A stretch of 64,000 nt of DNA from Cyclonatronum proteinivorum (GTDB lineage: Bacteria; Bacteroidota; Rhodothermia; Balneolales; Cyclonatronaceae). This document shows positions 45,099-53,920 of the stretch, one piece after another (the stretch's first letter is position 1; each line of letters opens with the position of its first letter). Location of the stretch: positions 1,942,501 to 2,006,500 of the forward strand of contig NZ_CP027806.1 in assembly GCF_003353065.1 (NCBI RefSeq). The letters are read 5' to 3'. The position numbers were made by a program, and so were the translations under genes. A model generated the notes under the pieces. That model had not been told where the DNA came from. It searched no databases and saw nothing but the letters and a program-made list of their open reading frames with translations.

Positions 45099-45130
45099 TA
45101 CGTTTGTGATTTGGTTTTTTGCCATTAAGC

Positions 45131-45146
45131 TGCAAAAATCCTGCCA
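45131..45146 (-). promoter_or_regulatory. Sigma-54 promoter for cbpA
   Basis: On the - strand the bases read TGGCAGGATTTTTGCA, differing from the TGGCAC-N5-TTGCA consensus only at the sixth base. The spacing is exact. The expected start is near 45120, 22 bases ahead of the ATG at 45098. It parallels the promoter of hsp20-dnaK. Confidence 0.65.
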
Positions 45147-45284
45147 ACCAAGGAGCTGTATGAATCCAATGACAATATTGTATTATTGCATTTTTTGATA
45201 AGCTACCGCTGAGATGGCATTAGATTGAGACATTAATTGAATAGTTTCCCCGGCTGTAACTTGCATATTCGGAAAACGAGGCTT

Positions 45285-45339
45285 TTTGCAACTAACAAAT
45301 TCGGAATTACTAACATATTCCGATTTTGCAAGTTGCAAA
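45285..45339. repeat. Nested inverted repeat upstream of the NusG-like gene
   Basis: Outer arms TTTGCAACT (45285-45293) and AGTTGCAAA (45331-45339) are perfect complements; inner arms AAATTCGGAAT (45297-45307) and ATTCCGATTTT (45317-45327) match at ten of eleven. The rest of the 45126-45607 gap is AT-rich and shows no gene. The structure could be an operator or an RNA hairpin for either divergent gene. Confidence 0.5.
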
Positions 45340-45607
45340 TTACGTATGACAACTCGAGCATTGCTGACTGAATCTTTGATACACCTTTTTTGAGAATTTC
45401 ATTGCAATCAAATTACTATGTAAATATAAATTACGAAAATTTAGAATTTTATGTAAATATTTAACGGTATTCTCATCAGAAGTTTTAGGCTTGCGCTATT
45501 TACATTGAACCGCTGATAAGCCGAAAGGGGGAGACGCAATAAAGCTTTTTCGCTTTTCGGCAGTTTGTTATTTTAGCACCCCATTTAAGCTGCACAAAAA
45601 CCGGATT

Positions 45608-46459
45608 ATGAGTACCCCAAATAAACCCCATTCAGAAGCTGGTGCACCACAGCAGAAGCCCACTGATGCAAATCATTCAAATACACGCTCACAACAGGAC
45701 GAATCCCGCGATAGTATTCCATCCGAAACCCCTGAAACAGAAGCGGCTCCGGATCAGCAGGAGGTAGCCGGGGCAGAAGCTGAGTCTGAAGCAACAAACG
45801 AGGCTGACACGACTGATACAGATAAAGAAGAAGCTGAACCGGTAAAAGCTGAGCCTTGGATGCTTAAATCAGGGATCACTTTGCGGGAGTCTTCGAAACG
45901 CCCCAAAAAAGAGCATGTGCTCCGGAAGATTGCCGCGAAGAATGAAAGGCCGCGCTGGTATGCCCTGAAAACCAAGCCAAGGGCGGAGAAAAAAACGGAT
46001 ATTCGTCTGCGTGAAACGGGCTTCTCAAGCTATTGCCCGATCGTGAAAGAGCTGCGCAAATGGAGTGATCGCAAAAAGTGGGTGGAAGTACCCCTGTTTA
46101 ACGGATACATTTTTGTGAATACCGTTACATCGCAGTTTTCAGCTGTGCTTGCAGATGAGGGGGCTGTCCATTTCGTCAAGTTTGCGGGGCAGACATCAGC
46201 CGTGCCGGATGAGCAGATTGCCTTCATCCAAAAAGTCGTTGAAAACAAGCTGCGCTATGAGGTGACCGAGGTTCGGTTTGAAAAAGGAGATACCGTTGAA
46301 ATTACGCAGGGGCCGCTGAAGGGACACACCGCTGTCTGGATGAAAAAGAAATCGAAATATAATGTCGCCCTTGAAATCAAACAGCTGAATTCCGTGATTG
46401 CTGTCGAGATTCCGGCTGCCTTTCTCAGAAAGGCAGAACAGGACGATGACAAAAGCTGA
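45608..46459 (+). CDS. UpxY-like NusG paralogue with acidic N-terminal extension
   Basis: A specialised NusG-family antiterminator that by family helps RNA polymerase read through long surface polysaccharide operons. The NGN domain starts at about residue 114 (RPRWYALKTKPRAEKK, then SSYCPIVKELRKWSDRKKWVEVPLFNGYIFV) and is followed by a KOW motif (EKGDTVEITQGPLKGH). The first 112 residues are unusual: a low-complexity stretch rich in Glu, Asp, Ser, Thr and Gln with a basic end (SSKRPKKEHVLRKIAAK). General NusG is about 180 residues, so the total of 283 is long. No polysaccharide operon is adjacent. A terminator lies just downstream. Confidence 0.85.
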   Translation: MSTPNKPHSEAGAPQQKPTDANHSNTRSQQDESRDSIPSETPETEAAPDQQEVAGAEAESEATNEADTTDTDKEEAEPVKAEPWMLKSGITLRESSKRPKKEHVLRKIAAKNERPRWYALKTKPRAEKKTDIRLRETGFSSYCPIVKELRKWSDRKKWVEVPLFNGYIFVNTVTSQFSAVLADEGAVHFVKFAGQTSAVPDEQIAFIQKVVENKLRYEVTEVRFEKGDTVEITQGPLKGHTAVWMKKKSKYNVALEIKQLNSVIAVEIPAAFLRKAEQDDDKS

Positions 46460-46494
46460 GCACACGGCTCATTATTATCCGCTGTTTTTTCCCA

Positions 46495-46523
46495 CAAAAA
46501 AAGCCCCGTAAGAGGCTTTTTTT
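46495..46523. terminator. Bidirectional terminator after the NusG-like gene
   Basis: AAAAAAAGCC and GGCTTTTTTT enclose CCGTAAGA or nearly so, 36 bases after the stop. It serves the NusG-like gene and, on the other strand, the dehydrogenase gene ending at 46593. Confidence 0.8.
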
Positions 46524-46592
46524 GTATTGGGTCTGTTTTTATTCACATCGAATGATGCATGACCGTAAATAAGCGGGATCAGAAATATGATT

Positions 46593-47594
46593 CTAATTCA
46601 GGTTCCGGCAAAGGGCTTCTGTGAAGCTGGCCGTTGTGCCCTTGCCGCCGAGGTCAGCTGTGCGAACTTCCGTGTCGGCGAGGGTTTTGAGTGCCGCGGC
46701 ATGAATGCGTTCGTAGTGTTCATTCATGTCAAGGTGACGCAACATCATGAGGGCTGAAAAGAGGAGCGCGGTAGGATTGGCTTTGTTCTGACCCGCGATG
46801 TCCGGTGCAGAGCCGTGTACCGCTTCAAAGACCGCATAGTTTTCGCCAATATTGGCGCCGGGGGTAACCCCAAGGCCGCCGACGAGGCCGGAGGCGAGAT
46901 CAGACATGATGTCACCAAAGAGGTTGGTGGTAACTATTACATCAAATTGCTGCGGACGCATGACAAGCTGCATGGCCATGTTATCGATAATCATATCGGA
47001 AAATTCAACCTTTGGGTATTCCTTGGCAACTTCGTAGCCGATTTTGAGGAATAGGCCGGTTGACTCTTTCAGAATATTGGCTTTGTGGCCGAGCGTTACT
47101 TTTTTGAGGTTGTATTTGGTAGCATACTCGCAGGCTGCCCGGATAATGCGCTCGCTGGCTTTGCGCGTAATAAGACCGATAAGCTCCACATTGTCAGGAT
47201 CGATCACGCGTTCGTGGCCAATGTAGAGGCCTTGTGTGTTTTCGCGGAAAGTTACGATATCAACATCTGGATAAGCTGTCTGAACCCCGGGTAAAGACTT
47301 TACGGGTCGCACGTTGGCGTAGAGGTCGAGGGTTTGGCGGAGGGTTACGTTTGCAGACCTGAATCCTTTGCCAACAGGTGTGGTGAGGGGAGCTTTGAGC
47401 GCAATTTTGTGCTCTTTAATCAGATTCAGGGTTTCTTCCGGAAGAGGGTTGCCGGTATCTTCGTAGGCTCTGAGGCCTGCCGGGGCTTCAATCCAGCTTA
47501 TGGGTACGCCGGCTTCTTTAAATATGGTACATACTGAGCTTGTGATTTCGGGCCCGATTCCGTCTCCGGTGATGAGCACTACATTCTGGTTCAT
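46593..47594 (-). CDS. NAD-dependent isocitrate dehydrogenase (isopropylmalate dehydrogenase family)
   Basis: A beta-decarboxylating dehydrogenase of 333 residues, like the mitochondrial IDH3 type. Landmarks are ITGDGIGPEITSSV, the substrate loop SANVTLRQTLDLYANVRPV (with the S-x-N and LR residues of isocitrate enzymes), FRENTQGLYIGHE, GHKANILKESTGLFL, the IIDNMAMQLVMRP region, TTNLFGDIMSDLASGLVGGLG and the closing EAVHGSAPDIAGQNKANP. Its job is oxidation of isocitrate to 2-oxoglutarate in the citric acid cycle; homoisocitrate or isopropylmalate activity is less likely given the substrate loop. It stands alone on the - strand. Confidence 0.85.
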   Translation of the reverse strand: MNQNVVLITGDGIGPEITSSVCTIFKEAGVPISWIEAPAGLRAYEDTGNPLPEETLNLIKEHKIALKAPLTTPVGKGFRSANVTLRQTLDLYANVRPVKSLPGVQTAYPDVDIVTFRENTQGLYIGHERVIDPDNVELIGLITRKASERIIRAACEYATKYNLKKVTLGHKANILKESTGLFLKIGYEVAKEYPKVEFSDMIIDNMAMQLVMRPQQFDVIVTTNLFGDIMSDLASGLVGGLGVTPGANIGENYAVFEAVHGSAPDIAGQNKANPTALLFSALMMLRHLDMNEHYERIHAAALKTLADTEVRTADLGGKGTTASFTEALCRNLN

Positions 47595-47903
47595 AAATAA
47601 TAACGGCTTAAGGATTTTGGTTTGTTAAACAGGACATGCAAATGAATCATCCCGGACTAACGGGCTAAGATTCGCTTCTTAATTAATGTTGGTTTCAAGC
47701 AGGCTGAAATACTTTTTGCTTGCGGATTGTAAGGATAAGCAGCATTGTAGCCACCTTACATATTAGGCAGCGAAAGGCATGTACTTATTTGAATCAGTCG
47801 CATAAAATAAGAAAAAGCGAGCTCAAATTTGGAACCGCTTTCAGTTTACTTTGTATGACGAGCCCGGTGGGAAGCCTTCATTTCTGAGACCTGAATCAAC
47901 CCA

Positions 47904-48000
47904 CAAAAAGCAAGGGATTCATCTTAGGTTTGGGGTCTTACAATCTGCCACGAAAGACCGTGATGTTCACGGAGTTTCCCCCAAAAAAATTAAAGCCCGA
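47904..48000 (-). repeat. Interspersed 3'-end repeat, copy B
   Basis: Read on the - strand it begins CTTTAATTTTTTTGGGGGAA and continues through GAACATCACGGTCTTTCGTG to CCCAAACCTAAGATGAATCC. It lies 20 bases after the stop of the glycosyltransferase gene at 48021, in the same direction. The remaining bases of the 47595-48020 gap are AT-rich with nothing recognised. Confidence 0.8.
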
Positions 48001-48020
48001 ACAATGAGGCAGCCGGGTTT

Positions 48021-49061
48021 TTACTGATAAAAGTTTTTCTCAAAGGAGAAGGTAACGGGTTCATTGCGCAGCCGGAATTTGTAGAGCCCTTTCATGAGGC
48101 CGAGTCCGTAGCCGCTTAGCTGTACGAAGGAGGCGGGGACGCTTAGCAGGCTCACGCGCAGGCTTGCGGTTGTGCGCATGGCGTGGAAGAGGAGCATGAA
48201 CAGGAAAAAAAGGAAGCCAAAGAAGGCCGCCGGGAAATACAGGGTGATGAGCGGCAGCAAGGTGAGACCAATCACGAAGAAGGAGGGCAGCAGGTGTACC
48301 GCTTTCAGGCTGCCCGGGTGACGCTTTTCGAGCACGACCCGCGCCATGCCTGAGTTAAATACCTGCCTGAAAAAAGCCCGGAGCGTGGTGCGGCGTCGGT
48401 GATATACTGCGAGGTCGGGAATGAGGGCCGACTGTCCGCCCGCTTCGAGAACGCGCATGCTCAGGTCAAGGTCTTCCCCGAACCGCAGCGCGCTGAAGCC
48501 GCCGAGTGCGACGAAGGTGTCCTTGCGAATGCCCATGTTGAAGGAGCGGGGGTAGAACCGGTCGAGGGCTTTTGACCCGCCCCGTATGCCGCCGGTTGTG
48601 AGGGGGGAGGTCATGGCGTAGTTGATGGCTTTTTGGATGAGGGTGAAATCTGCGCGGTCACGGTCGGGACCCCCGAACAGGCTTAGCTGCGGATCCGCAT
48701 GCTGAAGCTGTGCGATGAGCCGGTTCAGGAAGCCGGAGGGCAGCTCGCAGTCGCTGTCGAGGAAGAGGAGCCAGCTGCCACGGGCGGATTCGGCAGCCCG
48801 GTTTCGTGCAGCTCCGGGTCCGGCGTTTTCCTGCCGCAGGAGGTTCGTGAAGGGCTGAATGTTTTGCGGAATGCGCAGCGTACCAGCAAGAGGCGGCTCA
48901 GAACCGTCGTCAGTCAGAATGATTTCGATCAGCTTTGCATGTTCTGAAGGGATGAAGTCTTCCGAAATGCTGCGCAGCAGTTCCTGAACTTCGGCTGCGC
49001 GGTTGTAAACCGGGACGATGAGGGAAACCAATATTTCAGGAGAAGCAGGCGTATCAGCCAT
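48021..49061 (-). CDS. GT2 family glycosyltransferase
   Basis: A 346-residue GT2 enzyme. Motifs are VSLIVPVYNRAAEVQELL, IEIILTDDGSEPP, NAGPGAARNRAAESA, WLLFLDSDCELPSGFL (DxD), the RSFNMGIRKDTFVALGGF segment, and FGEDLDLSMRVLEAGGQ (the ED acid of the acceptor site). Two C-terminal hydrophobic segments (LPSFFVIGLTLLPLITLYF and AFFGFLFFLFMLLF) anchor it in the inner membrane. It is not in a cluster with other glycan genes here; the sugar and acceptor are unknown. Confidence 0.9.
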   Translation of the reverse strand: MADTPASPEILVSLIVPVYNRAAEVQELLRSISEDFIPSEHAKLIEIILTDDGSEPPLAGTLRIPQNIQPFTNLLRQENAGPGAARNRAAESARGSWLLFLDSDCELPSGFLNRLIAQLQHADPQLSLFGGPDRDRADFTLIQKAINYAMTSPLTTGGIRGGSKALDRFYPRSFNMGIRKDTFVALGGFSALRFGEDLDLSMRVLEAGGQSALIPDLAVYHRRRTTLRAFFRQVFNSGMARVVLEKRHPGSLKAVHLLPSFFVIGLTLLPLITLYFPAAFFGFLFFLFMLLFHAMRTTASLRVSLLSVPASFVQLSGYGLGLMKGLYKFRLRNEPVTFSFEKNFYQ

Positions 49062-49184
49062 GGTTTTTAGGAAAAAATGTGGGTACCGGAACCCGGAGGT
49101 GAGGTCCCAACTTGGGTTTAGGTATATGGGTTAATACTGTTATTTTAGACCTGCAATTAACAGCAGACGGCTAAGCTTGGCCGA

Positions 49185-50408
49185 ATGCGAAAGACGCTCT
49201 CAAAACTAAACATTAACGCCATCTTAATGAAATTCCTGAATCAGGCTTTATGCAGCAGCACATTTTTAGTGTTTGTGCTTGCCCTTTTTGTCATCTTCGC
49301 AGCGGACGTCAGAACCGCGCAGAGTCAGCGTATCGATGTATCACCTGTTCTTCAATCCGGAGCCGCGCATACGGCGAGTTTTTCCAACGGCTGGCACATC
49401 AGTCTCAGAAACGGAACCTTTACCAGCGAAAGTCCTTCGTTTACGGCGGATGACGTCCTTGATTTCGATGTATCTCCCGACAACAGGCATGTGGCCATTC
49501 TTCGCAGCCGTACAGACGGTTCCGGCGGACACAAAATTGAAATTATCAACCGGGAAGGACTTGTTATTGCCCGGCATGACGGCATTAGTGATCTTGATCC
49601 CGCTGATCCTTCGCTAAAACTCTACCTTCTTGCCGGTGGGAATGTTGTGCTGCGCGATAATATCGTAACTTTTTCGGTGTACACGCACCGGAGCGGGTTT
49701 ATTGACCGCGTATCGAACTCATCCGGCAGTCCTGACGGGGAGGCGATGTCGCGGCTCATCAGTAGTGCGGATGGTACGCAGGTATTTGTGTATAATCCGC
49801 GTATTATCCGGCAGGACGGTGTTTCGAGCCGCCTGAGCCGCCTGAATATTGAGGAGGGGGCCATCGAAAACCTTTTTGTGGACGACAGCAGAGAAATCAC
49901 AAATCTTACCGCTTCAAATGACGGCGCTTTTGTGTATGTACTTTTGCAGGATCAGCAGAATAATGTTGAGCTCGTAAAGCTGAGTGATGACGGCAGTCAG
50001 CTTGCCACTGTCAGAGCCGAAAATCAGGGCTCCGGTGCCTATGTACAGCCTGAAAACAACACGGTTACTTTTTTCCATCAGAGCAATGCGCAGGTGTACG
50101 ATGTGGATAGCGGCGAGCGCCTTGCCAATGCCTTTTTTCGCCAGCAAAATATCGTCTTTGCTTATTTTGAACCGCGTGATAATCTCGTACTTGCCCTTAC
50201 GGGGCGGCGAAACAACCGGGATGGTAACATTCAGGCGAATGCGGTGCGGGCTGTTGACCTGACGGCACGGAGCCTTATACACAGCAATGATCTCAGCCAT
50301 ACGTTTACGTTTCGTCCGGAAGATGAGCCGCGTATGCACCGTTTGCAGGCCAATGTATATGAATTGCTGGGCGTAACTAACGCCGTTCGTATCACGGTAA
50401 CCCGTTAA
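49185..50408 (+). CDS. Secreted protein, probable beta-propeller, function unknown
   Basis: A 407-residue protein with a signal peptide (FLVFVLALFVIFAADVRTAQS); the ATG at 49227 would give a more usual signal length than 49185. The mature part is strand-rich with repeated blade-like units (DVLDFDVSPDNRHVAILRSR; ITNLTASNDGAFVYVLLQDQ; NNTVTFFHQSNAQVYDVDSG), like WD40 or TolB-type propellers. No catalytic or metal motif is seen, and there is no type IX sorting domain. It is divergent from the glycosyltransferase gene. Confidence 0.6.
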   Translation: MRKTLSKLNINAILMKFLNQALCSSTFLVFVLALFVIFAADVRTAQSQRIDVSPVLQSGAAHTASFSNGWHISLRNGTFTSESPSFTADDVLDFDVSPDNRHVAILRSRTDGSGGHKIEIINREGLVIARHDGISDLDPADPSLKLYLLAGGNVVLRDNIVTFSVYTHRSGFIDRVSNSSGSPDGEAMSRLISSADGTQVFVYNPRIIRQDGVSSRLSRLNIEEGAIENLFVDDSREITNLTASNDGAFVYVLLQDQQNNVELVKLSDDGSQLATVRAENQGSGAYVQPENNTVTFFHQSNAQVYDVDSGERLANAFFRQQNIVFAYFEPRDNLVLALTGRRNNRDGNIQANAVRAVDLTARSLIHSNDLSHTFTFRPEDEPRMHRLQANVYELLGVTNAVRITVTR

Positions 50409-50470
50409 GCGGTAGCTTTCGCAAAGCTGATGTACGCCTGAATCAGGCGGGCAAAACAAATCAGCAGGAA

Positions 50471-50947
50471 ATGACTTCAACCCGGAATTCTACAGCAGAT
50501 AATAGTTTGGAAAGCGGACATCCCTACTCGGCACACATGCAGCAGCTTATTCAGGCCGCGAAGGCTGCAGGTACACCGTATGCGAGCATGCTTCTGAATG
50601 AAGCAGGCGATGTGGTCGTACAAAATGTGAATACCGTAAAGCAGCAGTGCGACCCGACCGCCCATGCTGAAATGAATACGATACGACAGGCGGCAGCTAA
50701 ACTGGGACGGGTGAATCTCAGCGGATGTCATCTCATTACAACCTGCGAGCCCTGCCCTATGTGTGCGGCAGCGGCTTTTTGGAGTAACATATCAAAGGTT
50801 ACCTTCGGCTTGTCTATTGCAGGCATTACGGCGGCAGGACATCGGCAAATACCAATTAAAGCGGACGACATTCTGCGACACAGCAAGGCAAAGGCAGAAG
50901 TTGAAGGTGGTCTTTTGGCAGATGAAGTTCGCAAAATTTTTCCCTGA
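50471..50947 (+). CDS. Nucleoside or guanine deaminase-like cytidine deaminase fold
   Basis: A zinc-dependent deaminase of 158 residues. The zinc and catalytic residues are clear: AHAEMNTIRQA (HAE) and TTCEPCPMCAAAAFWSNI (PCxxC). The pattern VTFGLSI and the length fit guanine deaminases and tRNA adenosine deaminases (TadA-like nucleoside deaminases); substrate cannot be decided by eye. The N-terminal 20 residues are weakly conserved, so the start is uncertain. It follows the propeller gene by 62 bases. Confidence 0.82.
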   Translation: MTSTRNSTADNSLESGHPYSAHMQQLIQAAKAAGTPYASMLLNEAGDVVVQNVNTVKQQCDPTAHAEMNTIRQAAAKLGRVNLSGCHLITTCEPCPMCAAAAFWSNISKVTFGLSIAGITAAGHRQIPIKADDILRHSKAKAEVEGGLLADEVRKIFP

Positions 50948-51102
50948 ATCAACACTGCGTCAGCTCCGAAAGCTTCGAAGCAGCAGGAGCGTTTTTTATG
51001 ATTTCCACCCGCTTACGCTATCCTTGTCTTCGCTTCTATATATTGCCTGAACAGTTATTGTCGCCAGAATGGTCTGTCCGTACACTGATGGCTTTCAGGC
51101 AT

Positions 51103-51140
51103 AAAAAAAGCACCCATCGTAGTGATGCGTGCTTTTTTTT
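51103..51140. terminator. Bidirectional terminator between deaminase and HiPIP genes
   Basis: AAAAAAAGCAC-CATC and GATG-GTGCTTTTTTTT form the stem of a hairpin (with a one-base bulge on each side) with A and T runs. It serves the converging deaminase and HiPIP genes. Confidence 0.85.
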
Positions 51141-51161
51141 ATGTTGTAGTAGTATCGCGGA

Positions 51162-51524
51162 TTAACCGGCTACCCAAGCTGAGCACCAGCCAGCTGGATT
51201 TACAGGACCTGCCATAATGGCACAGCCGCCGCATGGGCTGCCGGCTTCGGGCTCGATCCAAAGCGCGCAGTTGTCACAGCGCTGTTCCGGAATTTCGGTT
51301 TGTCCAATATAATTAAGCGCGTCGCGACCTGCGATTTCAGAATCTGTAAGACCTTCAGTACCGCATGGATCGGCAGATGCCTCACCGGCTGAATCCATTG
51401 TAGGGGCGGGTGCGTCATCACCACCGCCACATGCTTTAAGCAGGGTTGTAGCACCAAGTGCACTGATGCCAAAAAGTGAAACTTTTTTGAAAAAGTCTTT
51501 TCTGTTAATACTGTCGTTGTTCAT
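51162..51524 (-). CDS. High-potential iron-sulfur protein, lipid-anchored
   Basis: A HiPIP, a small electron carrier with one 4Fe-4S cluster at high potential. The mature part has the four cluster cysteines in the family spacing: RCDNCALW (CxxC), SPCGGCAI and GWCSAW. The signal is unusual: NRKDFFKKVSLFGISALGATTLLKAC resembles a Tat signal with RK for RR and ends in a lipobox cysteine, so the folded carrier would be exported and then anchored by lipid. The ATG at 51522-51524 is preferred; an upstream start would place 16 polar residues first. HiPIP donates electrons to a terminal oxidase in Rhodothermus marinus, so a similar role is likely. Confidence 0.88.
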   Translation of the reverse strand: MNNDSINRKDFFKKVSLFGISALGATTLLKACGGGDDAPAPTMDSAGEASADPCGTEGLTDSEIAGRDALNYIGQTEIPEQRCDNCALWIEPEAGSPCGGCAIMAGPVNPAGWCSAWVAG

Positions 51525-51716
51525 AGACTTGCTGATTGGTTTTTGGATGGTTGAATAATGTGGCTGTAACATAAGACAACTAACCTAATAAACAGCCTTC
51601 AAATTCGAGAAAGGCATAATTTGGAAGTAGTTTAAATAAATTTCAGGCATCCTAATTTAGGTATGCAGTGGGTTCGGGTATTTCTTAAAAAGCCCGGAAA
51701 ACAATCGCAGCTTATC

Positions 51717-52088
51717 TTACCAGCGCAGAAAATAACTCAGGGCCAGCAGTACGCAGGCCAGAAGTACGAGACTAATCCGGAAGCGGGTGCGGAACATGAT
51801 GGGATGAAACATGAAGCCGATACTCATGGGGTAGCCTGCCAGCCATTCGTAGTAGTGATGCCGGTGCAGACCCCCGAGCGCCATGGTAACATGCCCGTGC
51901 AGCACCGTCATCATAAAAGGAAGGGCGAAAACAAAAGCGCCGACATAGGCAATGGCGGCAGAAATCCCCGTCCAGGTTGCGACCAGGTAGTAGGGCCAGG
52001 CAAAAAGCACAATCATGGGAAGGGTTAGGCTCCAGTTGATGAAGCATATTCTGCGGTAATTCTTTTCGGAAAGCTCAGAGTATCGCAT
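51717..52088 (-). CDS. Small membrane protein of unknown function
   Basis: A 123-residue protein starting at the ATG at 52086-52088 (RYSELSEKNYRRICFINWSL). Three hydrophobic helices follow (SLTLPMIVLFAWPYYLVATW; AIAYVGAFVFALPFMMTVLHG; ISLVLLACVLLALSYFL), with His-rich loops (LGGLHRHHYYEW; MFHPIMF). The histidines could bind metal or haem, but no family was recognised. Its neighbour is the HiPIP gene, so a link to respiration is possible but unproven. Confidence 0.6.
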   Translation of the reverse strand: MRYSELSEKNYRRICFINWSLTLPMIVLFAWPYYLVATWTGISAAIAYVGAFVFALPFMMTVLHGHVTMALGGLHRHHYYEWLAGYPMSIGFMFHPIMFRTRFRISLVLLACVLLALSYFLRW

Positions 52089-52190
52089 GGCGTTCGGTTG
52101 AAAGGGTGACGCACAAGTTACCAATAAAAAAGCAGACTGCACGTAGCCGCACAGTCTGCCGTATAATGGAAGCGGGGGAAGCGTTTTGCC

Positions 52191-53864
52191 TTAGCGCCCG
52201 GCTGCCTCGAGTGCCTGCATGCGGGCAGCTTCAAACTCATCGCCCGGCACCCAGCTTTGCATTTGGGGATCGTTGGCGATCCGATAGGCTACGTTGAACA
52301 GCAGGCGCAGATCGTCTTCTGCCCCTTTGAAAGTCATCACATTTTCGATGGTGTCGTGTACGGTATGGTAGATGTGCCGCAGATGTGGTATAACGACATC
52401 CTGATGGAAGTTCTCATCATGGATGTAATCTACACCCGGATTCGGGAAAAGTGCGGGGATACCTACGCGGGCAAAGGAGAAGTGATCAGAGCGGTAGTAA
52501 AAACCCTGACCCGGGTCCTGATCGGGCACAACATAGCGCCCCATTTTTTCGGCTTCTTCAATCATGATATCATCCATTGAAGTGCGGCCTTTGCCGACAA
52601 TTACAACGTCGTGTGTTTGGCCGAAACCGTTGATCATATCAATATTGATGTTGGCCGTAATCTTGCCAACCGGCACCGGGGAGTTCAGCGCGAGATAGCG
52701 GGACCCCAGCAAGCCGGACTCTTCAGCGCCAACCGCGGCAAACATCAGACTGCGCTTAACATTCGGCTGAATAGAAGCAAAAGCGCGTGCCATTTCAATC
52801 ATGCCGCTTGTGCCGCTCGCATTATCCATGGCGCCGTTGTACACGGAATCACCGTCCACAGCTAAGCCGGTGCCCAGATGATCATGGTGGGCGGAGAACA
52901 CGAGATGCTCATCACGCAGTCTTCTGTCGCTGCCTGGCAGCACTCCGACTACGTTTTGGAACTCGAGTTCGGAATAGGTTGCGGTAAGGTCGATGTCGAG
53001 TTTAACGCCTTCCAGCACAACGGGATGAAAGTCAGGGCTTTCCGCTTCATCAAGAAGGGCGTCGATATCCAAGCCGGCTTCCTGAAAAATACGCTCAGCG
53101 GCGTAAAACTGAATCCATGCATTGAGTTCCGTTTCTGAGTCTTCCTGCATTTCATCGGCCAGCGCAAAACGTTCGCGGCTCCATCCGCCGGAAACAACGT
53201 TCCAGCCGTAGCCGGCTGTTGGCAGGGTGTGAATGATGATGGCTCCCAGTGCGCCCAGCTCTTCAGCTATTTCATATTTGTAGCTCCAGCGCCCGTAGTA
53301 CAGGCGGGTGTTACCGGCAAAGCGGTCCGGATGTGTGCTCGGGTCACTGTTTTTGAACACCAGTATTTTGCCGCTAACATCCATGCCTTTGTAGTCGTCC
53401 CAGTCTTCTTCCGGGGCAATGATTCCATAGCCGACGTACACCAGCTCGGCGTCGCGGATGTTCACTTCCCGCTGACCCGCTGCCGGCCAGGCCATCATAT
53501 CGGTGAAGTAGTCAAATTCATGCAGGGTCCGGCTGCCGTTGTGGAAGCGCATGACAGAGCCGGGGGCCGTTTGCTGCCCTACGGCCGGCACCCGCTGTAC
53601 AAAGCTACCGTCGGGCATGCCGCCCACAAGGCCGATTTCCTCAAATTCGCGAATGATGTAGTCCACGGTCATTTGTTCGCCTTCGGTACCCGGCGCCCTG
53701 CCCATGGTTGAGTCGTGTGCCAGGGCTTCAACGTGCCGCATGATGCCTTCTTCGGTAATGATGCTGCGGGCGGCTTCCAGATCAGGTTCCTGCGGACTGC
53801 AGGCCAGCGCCAGGAATCCGGCCGCAAAAAAGAAAAGAGTAAGGCTAACTTTCAGAGTTTTCAT
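52191..53864 (-). CDS. M28 family lipoprotein aminopeptidase
   Basis: A 557-residue exported peptidase. The signal ends in a lipobox (FFFAAGFLALACS). A PA-like insert (RDAELVYVGYGIIAPEEDWDDY to GALGAIIIHT) precedes the catalytic part, which shows the zinc ligands in order: SAHHDHLG (His), MDNASGTSG (Asp), GAEESGLLGSR (catalytic Glu and ligand Glu), INIDMING (Asp) and FHQDVVIPHLRHIYHTVHDT (His). It would remove amino acids from peptides in the periplasm or outside. It is followed by an alanine dehydrogenase gene, a pairing that fits peptide use. Confidence 0.93.
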   Translation of the reverse strand: MKTLKVSLTLFFFAAGFLALACSPQEPDLEAARSIITEEGIMRHVEALAHDSTMGRAPGTEGEQMTVDYIIREFEEIGLVGGMPDGSFVQRVPAVGQQTAPGSVMRFHNGSRTLHEFDYFTDMMAWPAAGQREVNIRDAELVYVGYGIIAPEEDWDDYKGMDVSGKILVFKNSDPSTHPDRFAGNTRLYYGRWSYKYEIAEELGALGAIIIHTLPTAGYGWNVVSGGWSRERFALADEMQEDSETELNAWIQFYAAERIFQEAGLDIDALLDEAESPDFHPVVLEGVKLDIDLTATYSELEFQNVVGVLPGSDRRLRDEHLVFSAHHDHLGTGLAVDGDSVYNGAMDNASGTSGMIEMARAFASIQPNVKRSLMFAAVGAEESGLLGSRYLALNSPVPVGKITANINIDMINGFGQTHDVVIVGKGRTSMDDIMIEEAEKMGRYVVPDQDPGQGFYYRSDHFSFARVGIPALFPNPGVDYIHDENFHQDVVIPHLRHIYHTVHDTIENVMTFKGAEDDLRLLFNVAYRIANDPQMQSWVPGDEFEAARMQALEAAGR

Positions 53865-53920
53865 GTATGGATAAGTAATGAGATGTTGTTTGAGAGAAGG
53901 TTTCGGTGATTTTGGGAAGG

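Noticed and set aside
44076-45128. A 350-codon + strand frame opposite cbpA
   Set aside because: It mirrors the DnaJ-like gene codon for codon, is Cys- and Arg-rich without any motif, and the - strand product is a clear J-domain protein.
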